From NCBI RefSeq assembly GCF_017591435.1, contig NC_059300.1, forward strand, positions 12,723,128-12,787,127: 64,000 nucleotides of DNA, read 5' to 3'. The translations under genes and the position numbers were made by a program. This document shows, in pieces, positions 13,381-29,440 of this stretch. The number at the start of each line of letters is the position of its first letter. Position 1 is the first letter of the stretch. Under the pieces are notes generated by a model. It saw only the letters and a list, made by a program, of their open reading frames with translations. It searched no databases and was not told the DNA's origin. Origin of the DNA: Portunus trituberculatus (taxonomy: Eukaryota; Arthropoda; Malacostraca; Decapoda; Portunidae).

Positions 13381-13801
13381 AATAAAAAGCACCATCTACA
13401 TCACCAGTGAGCCATTCCTCCCAATCTTTTTGTTGACCAGTCCCTTTCACACCAGAAGAAGACGAAAAAGAAAACGCAGAGGAAGAAGAAGTATCATCAC
13501 CATCAACAGGAGAACCATCACCACCATCACAGGAGAAGAAAAAGAAGAAGACGAAAAAGAAAACGAAGAAAAAAAAGCATCACCACCATCACCACCATCA
13601 ACACAGTCTCCCATCCTCGCCACACATGGTCGTGCTGTGTTTAGGCTCTTTACTGGATAAGCTCTTTGCCTCTCATCTACTCGTACATATTTGAGTAATA
13701 CGCATCAGTAATTATAAACAAACAGGAGTTACCTTGGCTGTGTGTACCTGTAGGAGTACGAACACTTTTAGGATGGAAGTACGGGACGAGGAGACATTTT
13801 T

Positions 13802-13919
<118 letters not shown>

Positions 13920-14105
13920 AGGGAGGATCACAAGATAGATCCATAGACTGTATGGGCGTTTTCCTGAGAGAAAGAGGTGGGAATAGTTTGGACTTAAGAG
14001 ATTACTCGTAAGTGAGACTTATGGGCGAGGCAGCCAAGGCCGGGCTGGGACTGCTGGAAAGATGGAGTGAAGGAGCCCGCAGCCACAGGGGACGAGGATA
14101 GAGGC

Positions 14106-14107
<2 letters not shown>

Positions 14108-14152
<45 letters not shown>
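14108..14152. repeat. (GA)n microsatellite
   Basis: About 22 GA units. Confidence 0.98.
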
Positions 14153-14155
<3 letters not shown>

Positions 14156-15127
14156 GGATGTGGTTCTTTATGGTGTAGAATGAGATGAGGCACAGTAGTC
14201 GACCAGTGTTTGTGAAGGTATTTATGTGATTCAATGTACCCAAAAGTAGAAAGAGGGGAAATATTTTTAGTATCTTTTTTTTTCTACTAATCTTTTTGCC
14301 AACCATTAAATCCTGTCAGTATATCCTTTGAAAATTTTCCATATGTACTGACGTCACTAATGCAGCCCTGTGAATATCAACTGTAATCTGTCTGAAGCTG
14401 CCTCGTTGGAAATGCTTCTTCTAATATCAGTGTGTTGTAGCTTTCCTTCTTAAGAAACACTTTCCGTTCGGAGATGCTGCGCCAGTGTTTTCCCTCAAGT
14501 CTAGTCATTATTCTCTCACCACGAAGAGTGTTTCGCTTCGCTGCTTGTAACCAAAAAGCATCCATCATGATGCGACCTGAATCCGGGGCACACGCTGGAA
14601 CAGTATTGGGTATTAAATCTCCAAGCAACGGGTGACTTTTACGTGCATCATCACATATTAAGCTGCACAATACACCAAGATTAATGCCTACACGTACTTT
14701 GTGAAGGCGACGTTGTATTGATTAGCCAGCAGGTGTACGTTATCATCTCCTTCCATCTTGTTTGTGATGTGTTTGTTGTTGTTCTTCGCTAGCATCACCA
14801 TTTTATCCTTCTCTACAATGAATCCAATACCAGCCACCAAAACACACAGACATTTAACTCTCATACACTGCTTTCTTTCTTTTCAACCTACAAACCTCAG
14901 AAGTTTCCTGCTACCTCAGACCACACCATTACCGCCTTTATCACTCCGTTCCCTTAACCTTCCCCACGCCTACTGCTCCGCCGGGGAACATTGTGCGTCC
15001 ACCTCCTTTCTCCTCCTCCACTCACCTGCATTACTCCAGCCTCGTTTCTCTCGGCGATTCGGTTCTCACTTCCTCGCTGTTCTTTCACCTCATGCTAATA
15101 TCTGTAGGAGTGGGATGGTTGAAGTAA
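14153..15127. other. Unique sequence, no gene seen
   Basis: Holds a 97-codon minus-strand frame (14377-14670) with balanced composition. It resembles no family I recognise and has no visible splice context, so I do not call it a gene. Confidence 0.5.
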
Positions 15128-15342
15128 GGCCTATATTTTGAAATACTTCCACGCTGCAACTTCACTATTTTCCAAGGGCTCTAGTTGAAGTGATACGGAT
15201 TTTTTAAAGGTGTTTCTATAATTCTAGTGACAGTTTAGCAATTTCTATGCATTATCAACAGGAAAAATACTCTTTACAACTCGGCTATTCGTCTCTGTGG
15301 TCTTTGAGAGAGGAGGTGAGAGAGCGAAGTGCTTCTATATAT
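15128..15342 (+). mobile_element. MITE family B copy 4
   Basis: Begins GGCCTATATTTTGAAATAC after TAA. It contains GGCTCTAGTTGAAGTGATA and GTCTCTGTGGTCTTTGAG, then GGTGAGAGAGCGAAGTGC near the right end. Confidence 0.85.
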
Positions 15343-15735
15343 GACGTCAAGTAGCATTCATTGGTTTCTAGTGTGATTTAATGTTGTGCACTCCGTCCTT
15401 TCTTGGTGTGTATATATATGTATCCTCGCTCCTCTCACACCAGCTGTTCTCCGAGGCTCTGCAAAGAAACGTGGGTACGATTTTCTCTTGTCCTTTTTCT
15501 CAGCTGCAAAATCCCAAGTGTATTGAAAGGATGTGTCTGTTTTCTCCTTTAATTGTTTTTCGCCTTTCCCTTTTCTTGGTTTTTGTTCATCTAGGATTCT
15601 TGGTACTTTTTTTTTTATTGTTTGTAGAGTTGCGTTTTGTACAGTGGTGGAGGTTGTAGATTGTGGCGTTGGTTTTAATAATTGTTTTTTTTTTGTGTGT
15701 GTGTGTCATTGTAAAGTTTTAAAGAGAAAAGGGGA

Positions 15736-15792
15736 GATGATGATGATGATGATGATGATGATGTGTTGTTATTGTTATTGTTGTTGTGACTT

Positions 15793-15846
<54 letters not shown>

Positions 15847-15902
15847 TAGCTATTGTTTTTTTTGTTGTTGTTGTTCTTATTGTTATTGTTACTGTTGTTG
15901 TT

Positions 15903-15943
<41 letters not shown>

Positions 15944-16014
15944 AGCTGTTGTTTTTGTTTTTGTTGTTGTTACTGTTGTTGTTGTTGTTGTAGCTGTTGT
16001 TGTTGTTGTTGTTG
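15736..16014. repeat. (ATG)n then (TTG)n triplet array
   Basis: About 9 ATG units, then about 80 TTG-type triplets with TAT, TAG and TTT interruptions. Cys- and Val-rich frames here are artefacts. Confidence 0.96.
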
Positions 16015-16199
16015 ATGGTTTACCTTATTTGAAACTTCCTACCATTCCCCACAGCAAAAAAAATATGCTAATATTTCATAAGGCCTAAATAAAAAATGTG
16101 TGACTTGAAATATTTGTTTATCACACCTCAGAGAATCAAATGTTAAAAGGAAAAGTTTGCAAGGAAAAGTAGTTGTGGTAATAATAACTAATACAATTA

Positions 16200-16270
16200 C
16201 TACTCCTACTTTTACCACCACCACCACTACCACAACCACCACCACCACGATCACCACCACCACAACGATC
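16200..16270. repeat. (ACC)n-rich triplet array
   Basis: Interrupted ACC triplets with ACT, ACA and ACG variants. Confidence 0.92.
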
Positions 16271-16699
16271 CCCATCACAACGCCCACCCCTCAATCACCA
16301 TCATTAGGAGCAGCATCCATTCATATCTTGTTACTTCCATTCTTGGCCACCATTCCTCACAGTCTCGTCCATCGGTGCGCCTCTTGCCTCGCCTTTCTTC
16401 AGTGCCACCTTCAGGAGGCACGGCAAGGGGAGGAGGAGAAGGAGGGGTTGAAGAAGGGATCGTGCTGTGCCATCAATCACGCTGCCTTGAAAATCCATCT
16501 TCCTCACGTCCAGTAGCTCCTTAGTGATTCGCAATAGGGTTATCCTTTAGCCTTACCTTCCTTTCTCTTAACCAGCAGCTTTGGGGTTTTTAATTTGCGC
16601 CCGCGTAAGATGAACGAGGGACGTGGGAAAGACAGACGCGCTGAGAGGCTGCCAGAGATAGCATGGGAGATTTCACTTTGGGGCATGTTTAGTGCAAGT

Positions 16700-16775
16700 G
16701 TTTGTGTGTGTCTGTGTGTGTGTGTGTGTGTGTATGATAAAGAAAGGTGGTGATGGTGGTGGTGATGGTGCTGGT
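16700..16775. repeat. (GT)n and (GGT/GAT)n runs
   Basis: About 15 GT units, a short break, then GGT/GAT triplets. Confidence 0.9.
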
Positions 16776-16908
16776 GCTGCTCTTGTTTACTTATGAGGCT
16801 GTTGCTGGTTGGTTGGGTGGTGGTGGTGCAGTGTTTACTGTTGGTGTTACTGCTGTTGCTGCTACTTCTGTTACAGCAAAACGGGGACAATAACAGCAAC
16901 AGCAACAA

Positions 16909-16909
16909 T

Positions 16910-16972
<63 letters not shown>
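16909..16972. repeat. (ACT)n microsatellite
   Basis: About 21 ACT units, preceded by AACAGC triplets. Confidence 0.97.
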
Positions 16973-16979
16973 AATAACC

Positions 16980-18186
16980 ACCACTACCACCACCACCATC
17001 ACAGCTCACTAGAATCCGTATAACATCCTCAGCACATTACATAACTCTCTCTACATCGTTTCTTACCTCGACATTTCCCTCCCGGCAGACTTGAAAGAAA
17101 AGTTACTGAGTGAGACGTGATTCTTCTCCCAGCAGATCGATATCCATGAAGTATTAAAGCCGTGAAGGCGTGGGTGGTGATCACGGCGGCCCGCTAAAGG
17201 TTAAGGTTAAGGCCAGGCGGTGCTTTATTCTGGCTAGCTGGACAGGCAGGTGTGGTGGTGTGAGTCTTGACTCCTCCTGTGCCTCGCTGTTCCTTTCACG
17301 AGAAGCAGATGTAGTCGTATTTTAGTTCAGTGATGCGTAGGTCCCTCAGGTCGTTGTTAGCTGAGCCCTGTGTCCTCCTGCCGCTCCCTAGTGAGTCGTG
17401 TGCGGTGGCTTTGTGTGACAGGGTGTGCAGTGCAGGCTGAGATGTTGCTCTGAGGGTCCGCGTACCTATAACAGCATTTTCTATGTGTTGAGTTGTGGGT
17501 TCACGGCAGAGGCAATGTAGCTAAACTCATACATATCAGTTGGCCTTTGGGAAGTGTGAAATTTGTATGTCATTTTTGAAGTTCAGTCTTGTTTGTGGTG
17601 TAAGTTTGGCTTTTATGGAAGTTACGGTTGGTACTTACTTATGCATATATTTATACATACATACATGCATATGTTGTACTTACATTATGCATATACGTAC
17701 TTAGATATTTACATTATTTAAGTATTTTGGTTTTAAATTATTTTCTTACTTACTCTTTTGTACTAATTCTTAAAAGTGTCGTTTTTTTGTTATCATCTTC
17801 TTCGTCGTTTTCGTCATCATCACTATCATCATTATCCTCTTTTTCGGGTTTTTTTCTTCTTTTCTTTCTCCTCCTAATCCTCCTTCTTCTACATCCAGTA
17901 ATGACGTGGTTATTTTTATCCTTATCATTGCTTTTGTTGCTGGCTTTGTCCTTGTTATCGCCGTCATTATCATTGTTATTCCCGTCATCTTTCTCCCAGG
18001 CCATAATTACAGCACGTTTGTTTTTTTCCCGGGGTTCACGTAAGTTGTTCCCGCGAGGCGACGTTTTCCTTGATGTGGGGGACTCATTAATTAGCTCTAA
18101 GGTAAATTATGTCGGTAAAACTTTTAATGTGGAACGTCACGTCTCTATCTAACTTTTCCTTCAAGCTGCCCACCCTTTCTCCCTCC

Positions 18187-18189
<3 letters not shown>
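16980..18189. other. Unique sequence, no gene seen
   Basis: 17040-17620 is mixed composition. 17620-17720 is rich in ATACATA-type steps. 17780-18000 is rich in TTC/ATC triplets, giving long but low-complexity frames on both strands. Confidence 0.5.

Positions 18190-18190
<1 letters not shown>

Positions 18191-18240
<50 letters not shown>
18191..18240. repeat. (CT)n microsatellite
   Basis: About 24 CT units. Confidence 0.98.
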
Positions 18241-18244
<4 letters not shown>

Positions 18245-18680
18245 GGGCATGTATAGGCATAGTATATGTATGTACCTTTTCATTTATCTTTATGCATGGG
18301 CTCTATTTCAACCAACACCATTACTATATAAAGTTTAAAAGAATTTACCTTTTTCATGGCACCATCGGAGAATAAACGCCCGTGCTATACGAGGCAATGG
18401 GCAGAACATAATTGACTCTTTACTTCTCGCTGTTACATTCTGGTACTGGCAAAGGCTTCAGCTGCATGGAGTACTCTTTTATTTTAGCAGCAAGTGATTG
18501 AGTAGCTAGATCTGTGTGTTTGTAAGGGAGTGGCGGCGACGAGAGGTTCCAGTGACTGTTTCTTGTGGTAGGTGGGCATCAGCGTTAGGGAGGTGGTAGT
18601 GCTGTCTACAAATGTATTCCTATATATTTTTAGTGGCTTAGTTGTATTTTTTAGTATACCGTTTGTAATTGTCAATGATT

Positions 18681-19264
<584 letters not shown>

Positions 19265-19332
19265 CCAATCTGATATTCCCAGCAAACAAAGGGAGTCAGG
19301 TAACGCAAACAACCATATGGTAACGAACTGAG

Positions 19333-19336
<4 letters not shown>

Positions 19337-19367
<31 letters not shown>
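19337..19367. repeat. (GT)n microsatellite
   Basis: About 15 GT units. Confidence 0.96.
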
Positions 19368-19369
<2 letters not shown>

Positions 19370-19966
19370 CATGTCTCTCGTCTGTACACCAACAATCAAT
19401 GCATTTACACGTGTGCTTCAGACACTGCGAGACTGACAGGTGAGCAAACAGACGGACTGAAATATACATCTGCCCTCCGGTGTTTTAAAGATGTATGTAC
19501 AGCCAGCCAGGCGGTCAAGGGCAGTGGAGTGACAGAAGGGCGGGCTTGCGTAACGTGCATGCCGTCACATATTGCCTGGGTGCTCATCTGCCTGCCTGGA
19601 GATATTGCTGTCGTTGCGTGGTCCGGCAATCAGGGATCTTTTTGCCCACGATACCTTCAGCTCCATTTTTTTTTTTGTGATTTTCAGTGTTTTGTGTTCC
19701 TGTACGGCATTCATTTCCTAATTTTTACCCTGACGAGTCGTGGTGGTTCTGTCTGTCTCTCATTTCCTTCCTCTCCAGCTGATGAATTCCGTAGAAGTCT
19801 GTCTTGTTCTGTTTTGCCTCGTTGATTCGGACACTCGTACTCATTGAAAACTTCCTGCAATGCTCTTGTTGTTGTGTTCTTTCTGAGAGTTGTGGTTCTA
19901 TTTTTAGGCAGTTGAAGCTAGTGGGTTTTAAAGAGCGACAGCGAATGGATTTTGGGGCTGTTCTCA

Positions 19967-19968
<2 letters not shown>
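19368..19968. other. Unique sequence, no gene seen
   Basis: A 161-codon plus frame (19340-19825) starts inside the GT tract. Its non-repeat part shows no known domain. Confidence 0.5.

Positions 19969-20038
<70 letters not shown>
19969..20038. repeat. (CA)n microsatellite
   Basis: About 35 CA units, directly abutting family-A copy 3. Confidence 0.98.
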
Positions 20039-20039
<1 letters not shown>

Positions 20040-20041
<2 letters not shown>

Positions 20042-20257
20042 AATCCCTTCAGTATTAGGACGCATTTATACCGTCTCTTTTGGGGATGATAAGACGGTTT
20101 TATTGACGTTAGGATGCGTCTATAGAAGTCAGAAGATTAATGGCCAGAATCCTCACTATTTTAATCCCAACATAAGTTTCCGAAACGGTACAAAATCACC
20201 AAATACGTAGTAACCAGAATGAAATATGAAAACGTGTCATGGTACTGAAGAGGTTAA
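20040..20257 (+). mobile_element. MITE family A copy 3
   Basis: TTAA at both edges. Left end TTAATCCCTTCAGTATTAGG and right end CATGGTACTGAAGAGGTTAA. Interior keeps AGATTAATGGCCAGAATCC. Confidence 0.9.
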
Positions 20258-20577
20258 ATTCAGCAGCGAAACATACAGTACCCAAACCTCCACTGATGGT
20301 TTCTGAAGCTGTTCCACTGATATCCGCCTAATGAGTCTTTATTCTTTAGGCTTCAAGACATTTGTCCCAGACTTTGGCTAACTTTTATTATCTTTAAGGG
20401 AACTGGCAATCAAGTCGACCTTTTATAAGTTTTTTGTTGACCCTGGGCAGCTTCCCCTCTTGCATAAAAAAAGTAAACACAGTAACAATACGTAAGGTCC
20501 TCGTGCATGCATACCTTGGCTCAGAGTTATACAGGAAGGACCGCCTGCCATACACACTGGAGCTCTCGTTGCGATAA

Positions 20578-20799
20578 GGTTCATACTCTGAAACGCTTTG
20601 CTCTCTTACTATCACTGCTTTCCAAAGGCTCTAGTTGAGGATAGTCGTGTCTTTAAGAGTATTTCTATGGGTGTGGTGTTAGATTGGCAAGATTTCTAGT
20701 TTATTAATAGGAGAAACTGTCTTGAAAATCCGGCTGCTTGTCTCTGTGGCCTTGGAAAACTGTCGTAGTGAGAAAAGAAGGAGTTTCTAAATATAGGCA
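20578..20799 (+). mobile_element. MITE family B copy 5
   Basis: Left end GGTTCATACTCTGAAACGC and a diverged right end. TAA trinucleotides sit on both sides (20575-20577 and 20800-20802), a possible 3-bp target duplication of the TWA kind known for PIF/Harbinger elements. The interior carries CCAAAGGCTCTAGTTGAG and GTCTCTGTGGCCTTGG. Confidence 0.88.
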
Positions 20800-20832
20800 T
20801 AAGGGTGACGATTTGGTGTTTTGATCTTTATT

Positions 20833-20836
<4 letters not shown>

Positions 20837-20868
<32 letters not shown>
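20837..20868. repeat. (CT)n microsatellite
   Basis: About 16 CT units. Confidence 0.97.
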
Positions 20869-20870
<2 letters not shown>

Positions 20871-21214
20871 AACATCCACTCAGCCTCCCTCAACGTGGCC
20901 CTCTCGCGTCCCTCTCCAGACCGGCACTCAACGCGGTACTTCTCCTCTTATTACTCCCCTCCTCCTCGTCATTGCTGTCTTCCCTCCTCCCTTTACTCCT
21001 TATTCCCTCAAATTATCACTTCTTTCTTATTTTCCCCTCTCCTGTTCACTGTATTTGTCCCTTTTATTATTTATAATGTATTTTTTTTGTAGTGTTTTGA
21101 ATGGAATGGATTGTGATGTGTTTTGTGGTCGTCTTGTGATTTCTTCCTCGTAATTTCCAATGTTGAAAGGATATCACGTATTTTGGTGCCGGGTTATCCA
21201 GTTTGTGTTGTTTT

Positions 21215-21339
<125 letters not shown>

Positions 21340-21408
21340 CTGTTTCTCCCTGTCCGTCTCTTTCATCTTGCTATGTAATTCCATCCAGCCACACGCCAAT
21401 TAAGTGTT

Positions 21409-21410
<2 letters not shown>

Positions 21411-21473
<63 letters not shown>
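21411..21473. repeat. (CT)n microsatellite
   Basis: About 31 CT units. Confidence 0.98.
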
Positions 21474-21477
<4 letters not shown>

Positions 21478-21571
21478 GTGACTCAGCAAACCGACATTCC
21501 ATGATTATTAATTTAACTTATTATTGTGTAAATGATTATGGCCAATACATCGTGTCAGTATTAGTATCTTT

Positions 21572-21795
21572 CTGTCTGTCTGTCTGTCTGGCTGTCTGTC
21601 TGTTTGTGTAAGAACGTCCACCACCACCACCACCACCACCACTTCCTCTTTCCTTCCTCCTTTGTCGACTTTCCTCTACCTGTCTGTCTAGCTGTCTGTC
21701 TATTTGTGTAAGAACGTCCACCACCACCACTACCACCACCACCACTACCACTTCTTCCTCTTTCCCTCCTCTGTTCATTCACTTTCCTCTGCCTC
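21572..21795. repeat. Imperfect tandem duplication, period 100 bp
   Basis: Each unit is CTGT tetramers, then TGTGTAAGAACGTCCA (21605 and 21705), an ACC triplet run and a TTCCTCTTTCC stretch. Confidence 0.92.
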
Positions 21796-22335
21796 TCTCC
21801 CTCCATCTGGTACAATCCTCCTTCCTTCCTCCTCTAGACGCTGCACTCCCCAGATCCTCATTGTTGTAGGATTAACCACGAGGCAGACACTTCCACTTTC
21901 CCTCTGCTAACGACCTCAGGATGAAGGAGACTGGCGGGGGACGAAGCTAAGAGTGAAAGAGGACGAAGCTGAAGGGGAAATGCTGGTGTGAATGAACATA
22001 GACCATTTCGTGTTTTTGACTCTTGCTTCTGTGCCAATTTTTCGCGGGTGTTTCCCTTTTTTCTCTCTGCTGTGGAGCGGGAAAAGAAGGGAAAAGAGCA
22101 GATAGTGGTTGGATTTCTACGTCTGGGATGCGAGGGTGGTGGCTTGGAAATGGTTAGCAAGATTGCGTGAATAGTTTGGAATGTGAGGGAGTTGAACAAT
22201 GGATAGCACACAGCAAGCTTTGAGTTGCTTTTAGGCCCGTTTTTGATTACTCTTCCCTAGACACGTGTAGAAGAAATAAGAAAATACAGTGGTTAGTTTC
22301 TCGTCATCTATCTATTACAGGTGCATTTGTAGTAA

Positions 22336-22337
<2 letters not shown>

Positions 22338-22384
<47 letters not shown>
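22338..22384. repeat. (CA)n microsatellite
   Basis: About 23 CA units. Confidence 0.98.
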
Positions 22385-22389
<5 letters not shown>

Positions 22390-22881
22390 TCAACGACAAA
22401 GCCAACAAACAGTTTGATTTTCTTCTTCTTTGCGTGTCTTAGTGTGAAAATATACTCAAGACAACCTCGGCTTTTCTGCTCTCTTGCCTGCTTCCGATAT
22501 GGCTTAAACAAGCGGATTCATATAACACCATTTCACAATAACACCATATCATATAATTTGGCAATGCATTTAAGTACACAAATACTCTTGAAAATAGTAA
22601 ATACTTTTCCTCATGATAGGGGGTAATGTTGAGAGTATATATCACAGTACATTATGAACAGTAGCGAAGTACACAAAGAATCATAGCGTCAGTAGTTCCA
22701 CACAGCACCGGCATGTCAGATTAGTAAGATCTCATGGCGCTTGCAGATTACTCTCGCACTCAAGGGAATAGCGATGAGGGTGAAGGACGATGCAGATTAA
22801 AGAAGAACAGTGAGGAAGGACAAGACGAGGGTAAAATTTTATCTAGACTAAAACTGAAGGGTAAACTGCTGACTAGTGGAG

Positions 22882-22883
<2 letters not shown>

Positions 22884-22939
<56 letters not shown>
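22884..22939. repeat. (GA)n microsatellite
   Basis: About 28 GA units. Confidence 0.98.
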
Positions 22940-22941
<2 letters not shown>

Positions 22942-23276
22942 CTAACAGGTGATACATATGAATGATTTACAAGTAGAGTAATACAAAAAGGAAACGTAAA
23001 AGAAAAGAAATTATGAGCTACTGAGTGTTGAGTTTGGCATAAAAAAATCTTACATGACAAAGAGAATGAATGTAAACGAAAATCAAAGCAAAAATCGAAG
23101 TAGATATAGACACAAAACCCTCAAAAAGCATAAAGGAAAGCGATGCCAGAACAACCACAGAAAACTCGAGAGACGCCACAGACTAAAAAAAAATATGCAA
23201 AAGGAAAACTCACAAGGATAAGAGATAAAGGGAATAGGAAAAGGAACCAAACCGGGACAAGAAAGGTGCGTGTAAG

Positions 23277-23462
23277 ACTCGTATTCTGTAACAATTCTGT
23301 ACTTCATCTCCACTATTTCAAAAGGCTTTATTGAAATCTAAGCTGCCTTTACGATTCTAGAGGTAGATTGACAAAATTTCCGCATTATTAATTGGAGAAA
23401 TACTTGAAAACCAGGCTAATAATTTATGTTGCCTTGGAAAACAGTGGTGGTGAGAGAGAATA
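23277..23462 (+). mobile_element. MITE family B copy 6 (degraded)
   Basis: Starts CTCGTATTCTGTAACAATTC. It keeps AGGTAGATTGACAAAATTTC and CCTTGGAAAACAGTGGTGG. The right inverted end is lost after TGAGAGAGAA. Confidence 0.78.
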
Positions 23463-23792
23463 CCTACGACTGACAAGAGAGGAATGACAAGAATAAGGAG
23501 AGCAGGACGCAGGTCAGGAGGGACGAGGGGGACACACAGACAGGCAGGCAGGCAGGCAGGCAGGTGGTGAGGCTCTTGAGACGCAGCGACCGTGATAACC
23601 GTGCCCTGCTTGCCTCCTTGACCGTGTGTGACATACCCTCCTCCTCCTCCTCCTCCCTCCTACTCCTCCTTCTACTACTTCTTCCCCTTCTCCTCTTCTC
23701 TCCACTCTTTCTCCCCTCCTCCTCCTTCTCCTCCTTTTATGTTTCATCTCTGTATTTTTTCCTTCCTCCTCTTGCTCTCCTCTTTTACCTTT

Positions 23793-23919
<127 letters not shown>

Positions 23920-23970
23920 CCATACACAACGTGGAATTTAAAGTCTCAATTTGTATATTTTTGTTTAAAT

Positions 23971-23971
<1 letters not shown>

Positions 23972-24057
<86 letters not shown>
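23972..24057. repeat. (GA)n microsatellite
   Basis: About 43 GA units, in the same orientation as the tract 55 bp upstream. Confidence 0.98.
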
Positions 24058-24061
<4 letters not shown>

Positions 24062-24359
24062 TCTACAATCAGCAATGAAAAACAACAATGATTAACGCGA
24101 AGGTGTATTTCTCTTCCCTCCCAGTGTGATAAAGGAGCGGCGGCCTTGTATGCACCTGTTAAAGAATGTGTGAATGTGCCGCGGCCATTACCAGCGCTGC
24201 AGCGGATGTGTGGTGGTTTGTCATGTGGCAGAGTTACGGTGACGGTTTATGGGTTGAGTATTTTGCCGGAACCACACGACTCGCTGCCGTAGATTAACTG
24301 CCTTGACGTATTACTAAAATCTGTGTTCTTTTAAATGACTACTCGATTTAAAACATATT

Positions 24360-24571
24360 TTTTATACTATATGGATTTTTCAAGGGAATTTATAGGCTAA
24401 AGGGGATACTTTTTGGGGTACCTCTTATCTCAAAGCCCACCCGCTAGGAAACCGTTGTCCCGAGTGAGGAAGCCCAACCTACACTCGGACCATGGACAGG
24501 ATTCGAACCCGTGCGCTTGGAGACCCCTCGGACCTCAAAGCGCGCATGGTTCCACTGTACCACGGCGGCTT
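24360..24571 (-). mobile_element. SINE-2, tRNA-like head
   Basis: Read on the minus strand, it opens AGCCGCCGTGGTACAGTGG (A-box region) and has GGTTCGAATCC (B-box, 24499-24509). A body follows containing a CTTTGAGATAAGAGGTACC stretch. It ends in an AT-rich tail near 24360. The head keeps promoter boxes but does not fold as a clean tRNA by eye, so I call a tRNA-derived SINE. A second copy of its 3' half is at 55278-55348. Confidence 0.82.
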
Positions 24572-24954
24572 ATTGATAACGTAATTCATTTGATGTGAAT
24601 AATACTTGTTTTCTGTTGATCATCGCACTTATTACAAGGACAGCTCACGGTTTGCCTCAAGATCTCACAGCCACGCATTCCTGGGACACCATTCAAACTG
24701 AGACCCAGGAGCCACTTTAGAGTATTCAAACTATTGTTGGAATCGCCCGTCCAGCGCTCTTGTTCCTGCTCATTGGCTTGTCTGTGTAAATGAAGCGACT
24801 TTTTGGGATTTGGGTTTGTTAGTGGTGTGTTCGTAACTTGATCTTGATGTTGTAAACGGGTGTGATAACCTGTTTGGTATTTTGTACGTGTTTCTTTAGT
24901 AAAACGTGGACAGAAGCGGTTTTTTTTTATTGTGTGTGTAAGAAATAGGATTAG

Positions 24955-26183
<1,229 letters not shown>

Positions 26184-26706
26184 CACCTTCAGTACTGAGA
26201 TAAACTTTTAACCATGTGTTTTGGGTACGATTAGACAATTTTGGTGACACAAAGAAGGGTCTATGGAGGTTAGAAGATTAATGGCCACAGTCTTCACTAT
26301 TTTAATCTCCTCATATGTTTCTGAAGCTGTATAAAATAAACCCCACCCCCTTTCAGTACTGAGATAAACTTTTAACCATGTGTTTTTGGTACGATTAGAC
26401 AATTTTGGTGACAGAAAGAAGGGTCTATGGAGGTTAGAAGATTAATGGCCAGAGTCTTCACTATTTTAATCCCCATATGTTTCTGAACCTGTATAAAATC
26501 ACCCCCACCCCCTTCAGTACTGGGATAAATTTTTAACCATGTGTTTTTTTTTTTTTACACTAAGAAGGGTCTATGGAGGTCAGAAGATTAATGGCCACAG
26601 TCTTCACTATTTTAATCCCCCGCATATGTTTCTGAAGCTGTATAAAATCACCCAATAGTAAGCAGAATGAATATGGAAACGTGTGTCATGGTACTGAAGA
26701 GGTTAA
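26184..26706 (+). mobile_element. MITE family A copy 4: tandem triplication
   Basis: Three family-A units start at about 26187, 26351 and 26512, with a period of about 160-165 bp. The first two lack the right end and are joined by a CACCCCC linker. Only the third continues to the normal right end CATGGTACTGAAGAGGTTAA. All units share CATGTGTTTT after the left end, so the triplication arose from one copy in place. Confidence 0.92.
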
Positions 26707-27074
26707 GAAAAACGAAGCTCTGTAAATGAACGAAAAGAGACAGTATTTTTTTTTTGATGCAGGAATACGTTTAGTGAAAAAAGGAGAAAAAAAAAGAGAG
26801 AAAAACCTAGATAAAAATACGGTGATGCTTTGAAATAAGTAAAAAATAAATAAAAGTATAAAAAAGTTAACAGATATGAAAGCAAAAAAACACGAAGGGA
26901 TATCTCATGACGAATTGGAAAAAAAAAGGCCGAAATTGACTGAAAAGTTGGGAAGCTTAAAAAAACATCTCTGCAAATCAAGACTGGAACCATCAAAGAG
27001 TGAGTGAAGGGAAGGGAAGGGCAAGGAAGTGATTAATTATGGGAAACTTAACGGGTATGGAAAACAAATCTGCT

Positions 27075-27290
<216 letters not shown>

Positions 27291-27358
27291 CGCACGAGTT
27301 GCTCTGAATGCGGTAAAGAATGAAGTAAAAATGACTGATTAATCACGTAATTAATCTC

Positions 27359-27360
<2 letters not shown>

Positions 27361-27432
<72 letters not shown>
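27361..27432. repeat. (GA)n microsatellite
   Basis: About 36 GA units. Confidence 0.98.
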
Positions 27433-27434
<2 letters not shown>

Positions 27435-28136
27435 ATGAAGATAAAATAAAAAGAAGTAATGAAAATGAAGATACTGGCGAGCGTGATGATCTGAAGGTGG
27501 AAAGGAATTTGAGACCAGGTGTGCCCCGGGGAAGGTAGTGATGGGAGCAGGGTAGCAGCGGCGGGGAGGGTAGAGTGGTGGTCCTCTCTTGGCCAAATAG
27601 TGTATTGATTTGTTGCTGGGTGAGTGAAGGGGCGAGGGAGCCAGCGTGGGTGGAAAGAGGGGAGGGAAACATGGATGTAGAGGGAGGGTAGGGTGATGAT
27701 AAGGGTGAGAAGGGGTGAGAGGGGCGGAGTAGGGTTCGTGCGTGTGTGAGAGGTGGTTTGGGTGGTTGAAGTGGTCGTGATGTGGATGGAATGTGGAAAT
27801 GGATTGATGGAATGTTGGAGAGGGGTGGAATAAGAAGTGTTCCACATTTCCATGGCGGTACAGGCGCCGCGTGAGGGAAGAGTGGCGGTGATTGGCGTGT
27901 CGTGAGGGAAGGCCAAACGTAGTCGATTATTAGAATTATTAGTGTTGTAGTATTGTTGGGAGTGACTTTGTAGGGAAAAAATGTTGACAAATATTAAATT
28001 TTCTTGCTGTGAGACTTTTTCTCATAGAAAATCAAATGTGTTGTGCCTTTGTTCGTCAGTATTGTCATGTCTTAGCAACACCATGAACGGAAGTGTGCAG
28101 GTGACTTTTGACATGTGGTGTGTGTAGCTGAGCACT

Positions 28137-28138
<2 letters not shown>
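27433..28138. other. Unique G-rich sequence, no gene seen
   Basis: The plus strand is rich in GGTG, GGAG and GGGA words from 27480 to 27860. The minus-strand Pro/Ser/His-rich frames are low complexity and end in the GA repeats. Confidence 0.5.

Positions 28139-28226
<88 letters not shown>
28139..28226. repeat. (GT)n microsatellite
   Basis: About 44 GT units. Confidence 0.98.
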
Positions 28227-29380
<1,154 letters not shown>

Positions 29381-29433
<53 letters not shown>

Positions 29434-29440
29434 GGTGGTG
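29381..29440. repeat. (TAG)n(TGG)n triplet array
   Basis: About 14 TAG units then about 6 TGG units. Confidence 0.95.

Noticed and set aside
14377..14670. 97-codon minus frame as a small gene
   Set aside because: Composition is plausible but I recognise no family and see no supporting signals. At this length chance is likely.
24481..24571. A second tRNA gene on the minus strand
   Set aside because: A- and B-box-like sequences are present, but the segment between them does not give a proper anticodon arm by eye and a SINE body continues downstream.
26184..26706. CRISPR-like array (regular repeats with spacers)
   Set aside because: Only three units of about 160 bp, each a recognisable MITE. 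The DNA is clearly eukaryotic.
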